In this document: positions 59,749-64,000 of the stretch, piece after piece
Layout of the letters: every line of letters starts with the position of its first letter
Numbering within the stretch: the stretch's first letter is position 1
From: Clostridiales bacterium
GTDB taxonomy: Bacteria > Bacillota > Clostridia > Christensenellales > Aristaeellaceae
Length of the DNA: 64,000 nucleotides
Direction of reading: 5' to 3'
NCBI GenBank assembly: GCA_004555155.1
Contig: SFJH01000008.1
Coordinates: 1-64,000, forward strand
Position numbers and translations under genes: made by a program
Notes under the pieces: model-generated
Told to the model about the DNA's origin: nothing
Seen by the model: only the letters and a program-made list of their open reading frames with translations
Database searches by the model: none

Positions 59749-60504
59749 CTAAACTTCGCCGCGCCAGCGCACGACCTTTCTCTCCAGCAGCGCGATCAGC
59801 CCGACGGCGAGCATCGCGACCGCCGACAGTAGCACGATCGGCGCGAACACGCCCGCGCCGTCCAGCTGCGTCATCATGCGGCGGGAAAAATAGCCCAGGC
59901 CGCTCTGCGCGCCCAGCCATTCGCCAATGGCCGCGCCGATGATGCTCATCGGAATCGCCATCTTGATCGCGGAGAAAAAGTACGGCAGCGTACACGGCGC
60001 CTTGATCTTGAAGAAGATGTCCCGTTTCGTTGCGCCGTAGGTCAGCAGCAGCTCCATCATCTCGATGCGGGCAGACTGCAGACCGTCATAGACGGTAATG
60101 GTGATCGGAAAAAAGGTGATCAGCACGGCCACCAGCACCTTGCTCCAGATGCCGTAGCCGAACCACAGCACGAACAGCGGCGCGATGGCGGTCGTCGGAA
60201 TGGTCTGGGACGACACAACCAGTGGATACAGCGCCTTCCGGCAGAGGGGACTGGCGTCCATCAGCACGGCAAGGCCCAGGCCGAGTATCAGAGAAATGGC
60301 CAGTCCCAGCGCCGTTACGCCCATGGTTGCCGGGAGGTGAACCGTAAAGAGAACCATCCTCAGCTCCCACAGCTTTTCCAGAATCTGAACCGGCGTGGGC
60401 AGGATGTACGCGGCGTCCAGCTTCATCGCGCCCAGCTGCCAGCAAAACAGCAGCATGAACAGCAGAATCATCGCAGGCAGATTTCCCCTGTTGGCTCTCC
60501 TCAT
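59749..60504 (-). CDS. thiX: ABC permease ThiX-like
   Basis: 251 residues, six transmembrane helices, EAA loop MMELLLTYGATKRDIFFKIKAPCTLPY. The start at ATG 60504 overlaps the ATPase stop (ATGA). The frame is open upstream but that sequence is antisense/shadow of thiZ. Channel of the pyrimidine importer. Confidence 0.9.
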   Translation of the reverse strand: MRRANRGNLPAMILLFMLLFCWQLGAMKLDAAYILPTPVQILEKLWELRMVLFTVHLPATMGVTALGLAISLILGLGLAVLMDASPLCRKALYPLVVSSQTIPTTAIAPLFVLWFGYGIWSKVLVAVLITFFPITITVYDGLQSARIEMMELLLTYGATKRDIFFKIKAPCTLPYFFSAIKMAIPMSIIGAAIGEWLGAQSGLGYFSRRMMTQLDGAGVFAPIVLLSAVAMLAVGLIALLERKVVRWRGEV

Positions 60505-61262
60505 CCCGCCACCTGCTTTCTGAGCATGCCGATCAGATTTTCCCGCAGCTCGATCATCGCCGGGCAGGCGAGATCCCTTCTGCTGCGCGGCTCCTCCAGG
60601 GGAACGTGGATCTCCCGGAGCGCGCGAACCGGCGTCTCCTCGACGACCAGCACGCTGGAAGAGAGGAACAGCGCCTCCTCCACATCGTGGGTGATGAACA
60701 GAATGGTCTTGCGCGTCCTCTGCCACTGCTCCAGCAGCCATTCCTGCATGGAGATGCGCGTGAGATAGTCCAGCGCCGAGAAGGGCTCGTCCAGCAGGAG
60801 CAGGTCGCTGCCGGCGAGCATGGTGCGGGCAAAGGCGGCGCGCTGGCGCATGCCTCCGGAGAGCTCGTCCGGCCGCTTGTCCGCGCATCCGGCCAGGCCC
60901 ACCTCCGCGAGCGCCGCTTCGATCCTTTCCCGCTGCTCCCGCTTGCCCAGCCTGCGCTGGATTTCCAGCGGCAGCGCGAGGTTTTCGCCCACACTGCGCC
61001 ATGGGAACAGCAAATCCTTCTGGGGCATGTAGCCGCAGTAATGCTTCTGCGCCTCAATGGGCACACCGTTTACGCGAATCCCGCCCTTTTTGGGGCGCAG
61101 CAGACCGTTGATCATGCGGAAGATGGTGCTCTTGCCGCAGCCGCTCACGCCCAGTATGCAGTGAAAGGCGCCGGGCTTGACCTCCAGGGAAAGCCCGTCG
61201 ATGATGTCGAAATCCTCTCCGGGATATTGATAGGATACGCGATCCAGGCTCAGCACACTCAT
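60501..61262 (-). CDS. thiZ: ABC ATPase ThiZ-like
   Basis: 253 residues. Walker A GVSGCGKST, Q-loop YMPQKDLLFPWRSV, signature LSGGMRQRAAFAR, Walker B LLLLDEPFSALD and H-loop ITHDVEEAL; nitrate/taurine/ThiZ-type subfamily. ATG 61262 overlaps the tenA stop (ATGA), so translation is coupled. Confidence 0.92.
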   Translation of the reverse strand: MSVLSLDRVSYQYPGEDFDIIDGLSLEVKPGAFHCILGVSGCGKSTIFRMINGLLRPKKGGIRVNGVPIEAQKHYCGYMPQKDLLFPWRSVGENLALPLEIQRRLGKREQRERIEAALAEVGLAGCADKRPDELSGGMRQRAAFARTMLAGSDLLLLDEPFSALDYLTRISMQEWLLEQWQRTRKTILFITHDVEEALFLSSSVLVVEETPVRALREIHVPLEEPRSRRDLACPAMIELRENLIGMLRKQVAG

Positions 61263-61927
61263 ACGCGCATTTCCCACGCCATGTCCCAGAAGCCCAGCTC
61301 ATAGCGGCTGCAGTTGACGAAGATCCCGGTCAGATCCCGCATCTGCGCCTCAGAGGCGTCCTTTGCCAGGTCATTCATCAATTCGATCAGCGCCGCATTG
61401 GCGGCCGCGTATTCCCCGCCGGCATACCCCTGAATCCACTCGCCGTAGAAGGGGTGCTCCAGCGCGCCGGGAATCCTCGCCAGCGCCTGGCCGATCTCCG
61501 CATAGCTCCATGAGCAGGCGAGAATGGATGCGACGATCTCCGCAGGCGTGCCCACCCCGGCGACGGAGAGCATGTAATTCGTGTAGGACAGATTGTCCAG
61601 CGCGGGCCTGACGGCCAAGACCTGCGCTTCGGTAATGCCAAGGCGCTTCATATAGGAGCGGTGGAGGCTCATCTCGCCGTTGAGAACCGATTCCACGTTC
61701 CCGGCAAAGATGCGCATCAGTTCGGGATCCCGCGCTTTGACCACGCCCAGCGCAAACACCTTCGCATAGTCGAACAGATAGAGATAGTCCTGCAGCATGA
61801 AATACCGGAACTTTTCCACGTCGAGGGTGCCGTCGCCGATTCCGGTGACGAACGGATGGCTGAGGCATTTTGCCCAGATGGGCGCTGCAGCCTCGTGCAG
61901 TCTTTCAGAAACAGAGAGATTGCTCAT
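61259..61927 (-). CDS. tenA: Aminopyrimidine aminohydrolase TenA (thiaminase II)
   Basis: Salvages thiamine breakdown products by hydrolysing aminopyrimidine to HMP. 222 residues, all-helical. Conserved elements: FRYFMLQDYLYLFDYAKVFA, catalytic Cys in ILACSWSYAEIG, and ELGFWDMAWEM at the C-terminus. GGAGG precedes ATG 61927, which overlaps the thiD stop. Together with ThiXYZ it makes a pyrimidine salvage route. Confidence 0.93.
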   Translation of the reverse strand: MSNLSVSERLHEAAAPIWAKCLSHPFVTGIGDGTLDVEKFRYFMLQDYLYLFDYAKVFALGVVKARDPELMRIFAGNVESVLNGEMSLHRSYMKRLGITEAQVLAVRPALDNLSYTNYMLSVAGVGTPAEIVASILACSWSYAEIGQALARIPGALEHPFYGEWIQGYAGGEYAAANAALIELMNDLAKDASEAQMRDLTGIFVNCSRYELGFWDMAWEMRV

Positions 61928-62745
61928 TCTTCAACCTCCCTGATGTATTCGCTCTTCAGATCAAACAGATGGTTCATCGGGCCCCGGCCCTTTCCCAGAT
62001 CCAGCATCGCCGCCAGCGCGCCGGAGATGTACTCCTTCGCCCGCTTCACGGCCTCGTCCAGCTCACAGCCGTATGCCAGATTGGATGCGATGGCGCTGGA
62101 CAGGGTGCAGCCGGTGCCATGGGTGTTGGGATTGTCGATGCGGCGGCCATGGAACCATCGCGCCGTGCCGTTGCGGTACAGCAGATCGTTGGCGTCGTTC
62201 AGGTCGTGTCCGCCCTTGAGCAGCACGGCGCAGGAATAGGCGTCCGCGATTTGCTTCGCCGCATCCTCCATGTCCTTCTGATTCCTGATTTCCCGGCCGG
62301 AGAGGATCTCCGCCTCGGGAATATTGGGCGTCACCAGCTCGGCCAGCGGCAGCAGCTCGCGCTCGAGCGTATCAACCGCCTCGTTCTGCATCAGCCTGGA
62401 GCCGGAGGTCGCCACCATGACGGGATCGACCACAATGTGCCTCGCGCCGTACTGCTTCAGCTTCTGCGCGATCACGCAGATCAGCGACGCATTGGATACC
62501 ATGCCGATCTTCACCGCGTCCGGGAAGATATCGGTAAACACCGCGTCCAGCTGGTCGGCCAGGAATTGAGGCGTTGCCTCCAGGATGCTTGTAACGCCGG
62601 TTGTGTTCTGCGCAGTCAGTGCGGTGACAGCCGTCATGGCATAGATGCCATGGGCCGACATCGTCTTCATGTCCGCCTGAATACCGGCGCCTCCGCTGGA
62701 ATCGCTTCCGGCGATGGATAATGCTGTTCTCATCTTCTCACACAT
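61924..62745 (-). CDS. thiD: HMP/HMP-phosphate kinase ThiD
   Basis: Phosphorylates HMP twice to HMP-PP. 273 residues, ribokinase-like. SIAGSDSSGGAGIQADMKT at the N-terminus, VVDPVMVATSG, LLKGGH and HGTGCTLSSAIAS with the catalytic region at the C-terminus. AAAGGAG before ATG 62745 sets the start. Confidence 0.95.
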   Translation of the reverse strand: MCEKMRTALSIAGSDSSGGAGIQADMKTMSAHGIYAMTAVTALTAQNTTGVTSILEATPQFLADQLDAVFTDIFPDAVKIGMVSNASLICVIAQKLKQYGARHIVVDPVMVATSGSRLMQNEAVDTLERELLPLAELVTPNIPEAEILSGREIRNQKDMEDAAKQIADAYSCAVLLKGGHDLNDANDLLYRNGTARWFHGRRIDNPNTHGTGCTLSSAIASNLAYGCELDEAVKRAKEYISGALAAMLDLGKGRGPMNHLFDLKSEYIREVEE

Positions 62746-62784
62746 TGTGATTCTCCTTTCGTTGCTCAGCATTACTTTTCTATA

Positions 62785-62883
62785 GCGGCAGAGAGTGGTG
62801 CCCCCGGTCTGCCGCTTGAAGGTTCCGGCCATCCGCCGGAACGAGCTTCCCAAGCTCCGGCTGCGGTCCCGGACCGCAGCCGG
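62785..62883. other. Three consecutive hairpins between thiW and thiD
   Basis: GCGGCAGA / TCTGCCGC (62785-62815), TTCCGGC / GCCGGAA (62823-62841) and CCGGCTGCGGTCC / GGACCGCAGCCGG (62857-62883). None has a T-run, so they are more likely mRNA-stabilising or processing structures than full terminators. Confidence 0.5.
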
Positions 62884-62895
62884 AATGCATCCGTA

Positions 62896-63411
62896 TCAGT
62901 TCAGTCTGTTCAGCATGGAATTCAGCGCGCCGTTCTTCTGCAGCGCAAAGAGGATTGCGCCGGCGATGATGGAGCCCGCCGCCGTGGAAATCAGGAAGGG
63001 AACGATATAGGCATAGAACCCGACGCTGGCAGCGGATACGCCCATAAACGCAATGGCAATGGGATACGCCAGCAGACCGCCGATCACGCCGGTGCCGAAT
63101 ACCTCGCCGACCAGCGCAGGCAGCAGCTTTTTGCTGGTTTTCCAAACCAGGCCGCACAGCAGCGCGCCGCACATGCCGCCCGGGAAGGCCAGCAGGCTGC
63201 CCAGACCCAGCAGATTCCGGATCAGCGCGGCGAGAAAGGCCGCGCCCAGCGCGTACCAGGGGCCGAGAAGAATGCCGCAGACGACGTTCACCATGTGCTG
63301 TACCGGCGAGCACTTGCTGCCGAACACCGGGAACGAGAACATGCTGCCGACGACGGCGACAGCGACCAGAATGCCTGCAATGGTCAGGCGGACTGTACGA
63401 TTGCGATTCAT
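62896..63411 (-). CDS. thiW: Energy-coupling factor S component ThiW (thiazole uptake)
   Basis: 171 residues, five to six transmembrane helices. Start ATG 63411 with AGGAGG upstream. The FPVFGSKCSPVQHMVNVVCGILLGPWYAL and FPGGMCGALLCGLVW stretches fit the ThiW family, thought to bind the thiazole precursor and to use a shared EcfAA'T module that is not in this window. A structured leader lies upstream. Confidence 0.88.
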   Translation of the reverse strand: MNRNRTVRLTIAGILVAVAVVGSMFSFPVFGSKCSPVQHMVNVVCGILLGPWYALGAAFLAALIRNLLGLGSLLAFPGGMCGALLCGLVWKTSKKLLPALVGEVFGTGVIGGLLAYPIAIAFMGVSAASVGFYAYIVPFLISTAAGSIIAGAILFALQKNGALNSMLNRLN

Positions 63412-63438
63412 TTGAGATTCCTCCTGTCTGTATGGTTC

Positions 63439-63624
63439 GAGGGCGGCAAAGCACGACAAAAACAGCCTCCCTCACGAGAACAGCATGATATGCAAATCCT
63501 ATCTGCTGGTCGGTCGAGACTCGCTGGTCTCCTCTCACGCCGGAACACGGCTTCCCATCGCTGTTTTCACATCGCAGGGCGCTCCCCCTCCGATGAGCTC
63601 TCCCGAGCTGTGCTCTCCCGCGAT
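63439..63624 (-). ncRNA. Structured leader between thiE and thiW, class unknown
   Basis: On the minus strand two modules fold. Module 1 (63624-63571): AUCGC/GCGAU closes a three-way junction with hairpins AGCUC-GGGA-GAGCU and AGGG-loop-CCCU. Module 2 (63567-63459): AAAACAGC/GCUGUUUU encloses GCCG-UGUUC-CGGC, GAGAC/GUCUC and CAGCAGAUA/UAUC-A-UGCUG hairpins. A hairpin GAGGGAGGC/GCCGCCCUC (63473-63439) before the ribosome site overlaps the 3' strand of module 2, so the two compete. The invariant TPP boxes are not seen in canonical form. Confidence 0.55.
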
Positions 63625-63666
63625 CCCCCTCTCCATTCAATTCTCAAATGCCATCGGCATGATGAG

Positions 63667-64000
63667 TCACCTGAATGCGGCGATCTGTTCCGCCGCGCTG
63701 CGCAGGCAGCGGCACTCCTGCTCGATATCCTCCGCCGCGAAGATGCCCGACACGACGGCTACGCCGCTGACGCTCGTTCCCGCCAGCTCCAGGATGTTCT
63801 CCCGGTTGATGCCGCCGATGGCGACGACGGGAATCGATACCGCCCGGCTGATCGAGCTGAGAAGAGACTTCGTCATTGGCCTGGCGTTCAGCTTCGTCGT
63901 GGAGCCGAACACCGCGCCGCTGCCCAGATAATCCGCGCCCGCGTCCTGCGCGCGAAGCGCCTGTTCGACCGTCTTGGCGGTTACGCCGACGATCATCTCG
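63667..64000 (-). CDS. thiE: Thiamine-phosphate synthase ThiE (5' part outside window)
   Basis: Joins HMP-PP and thiazole phosphate to thiamine phosphate. Only the C-terminal 110 residues are in the window and the frame is open to the right edge. Seen are GADYLGSGAVFGSTTK (the usual GADYLGVGPVFPTTTK block), IPVVAIGGINRENI and VSGVAVVSGIFAAEDI, the phosphate-binding end of the TIM barrel. It lies 255 bases upstream of thiW and probably starts or precedes the salvage operon. Confidence 0.92.
   Translation of the reverse strand, partial: EMIVGVTAKTVEQALRAQDAGADYLGSGAVFGSTTKLNARPMTKSLLSSISRAVSIPVVAIGGINRENILELAGTSVSGVAVVSGIFAAEDIEQECRCLRSAAEQIAAFR

Noticed and set aside
60505..61002. N-terminal extension of ThiX in the open frame
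   Set aside because: It overlaps thiZ in another frame; ATG 60504 overlaps the thiZ stop as ATGA and gives a normal permease.
63412..63666. Canonical TPP riboswitch upstream of thiW
   Set aside because: Position is right, but CUGAGA, the CCUGAUC box and GCGUAGGGA are not present in normal form, so I report only an unassigned structured leader.
1..64000. tRNA/rRNA genes, CRISPR arrays, insertion sequences, prophage
   Set aside because: I saw no clover-leaf arms with CCA-type ends, rRNA blocks, regularly spaced repeats, transposases, integrases or phage structural genes while reading the window.

Overview
The window is GC-rich DNA, densely coded on both strands. Shine-Dalgarno sites are strong (AGGAGG/GGAGG types) and sigma-A promoters are clear. 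The pair spoIVB-spo0A, the run tilS-hpt-ftsH, a VanW-family protein, ThrE-type exporters and many small TetR/MarR/LacI-regulated operons point to a high-GC member of the endospore-forming Clostridia (Oscillospirales/Christensenellales-like), plausibly a gut glycan degrader. This placement is inference from gene content. I see no rRNA, tRNA, CRISPR array, prophage or insertion sequence.

Region 1 (1-15.1 kb) is mostly housekeeping. It holds the 3' part of hslU, gap, a spoIVB / spo0A-like / deoB stretch, tilS-hpt-ftsH, a vanW gene behind a structured leader, ridA, a divergent PRPP-synthetase gene and a two-gene ThrE-type exporter. The spo0A-like gene has a near-perfect sigma-H promoter, but its receiver domain has lost the Mg-binding acidic pair.

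Region 2 (15.4-18.6 kb) has a Cys-rich U32-like protein preceded by a 27-residue signal-peptide ORF under a consensus promoter, then a tetR-membrane protein-DUF2871 operon with a perfect operator palindrome.

Region 3 (18.7-33.2 kb) is one large minus-strand carbohydrate island. It encodes a sugar ABC importer, three Gfo/Idh/MocA oxidoreductases, a nitrilase-family hydrolase, an enolase-superfamily enzyme, a TIM-barrel isomerase/epimerase, an acetyl-esterase-like enzyme, NagA, NagB, and AraC and LacI regulators. It looks like a pathway for an unusual, probably N-acylated or oxidised, sugar and is the best candidate for undescribed biology. A divergent 2-hydroxyacid dehydrogenase borders it.

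Region 4 (34.4-41.1 kb) has two MarR-controlled exporter loci: marR-MATE, and marR with a heterodimeric ABC exporter. One exporter subunit carries two in-frame TAG codons. A small Cys-rich protein is transcribed divergently from the second marR.

Region 5 (41.1-51.1 kb) is a second glycan locus: GH95, a HAD phosphatase, a frameshifted C-terminal scrap of a GH38-like alpha-mannosidase, an unassigned glycosidase-like gene, a beta-lactamase-fold hydrolase, a fructuronate/mannonate-type oxidoreductase, and a divergent GH2 gene interrupted by one TGA at a Trp position.

Region 6 (51.1-64 kb) holds a flavin reductase with a split chromate transporter, an ADP-ribosylglycohydrolase coupled to ribokinase, a tetR-ABC export operon, and a thiamine operon (thiE'-thiW-thiD-tenA-thiZ-thiX-thiY) with an unassigned structured leader between thiE and thiW.
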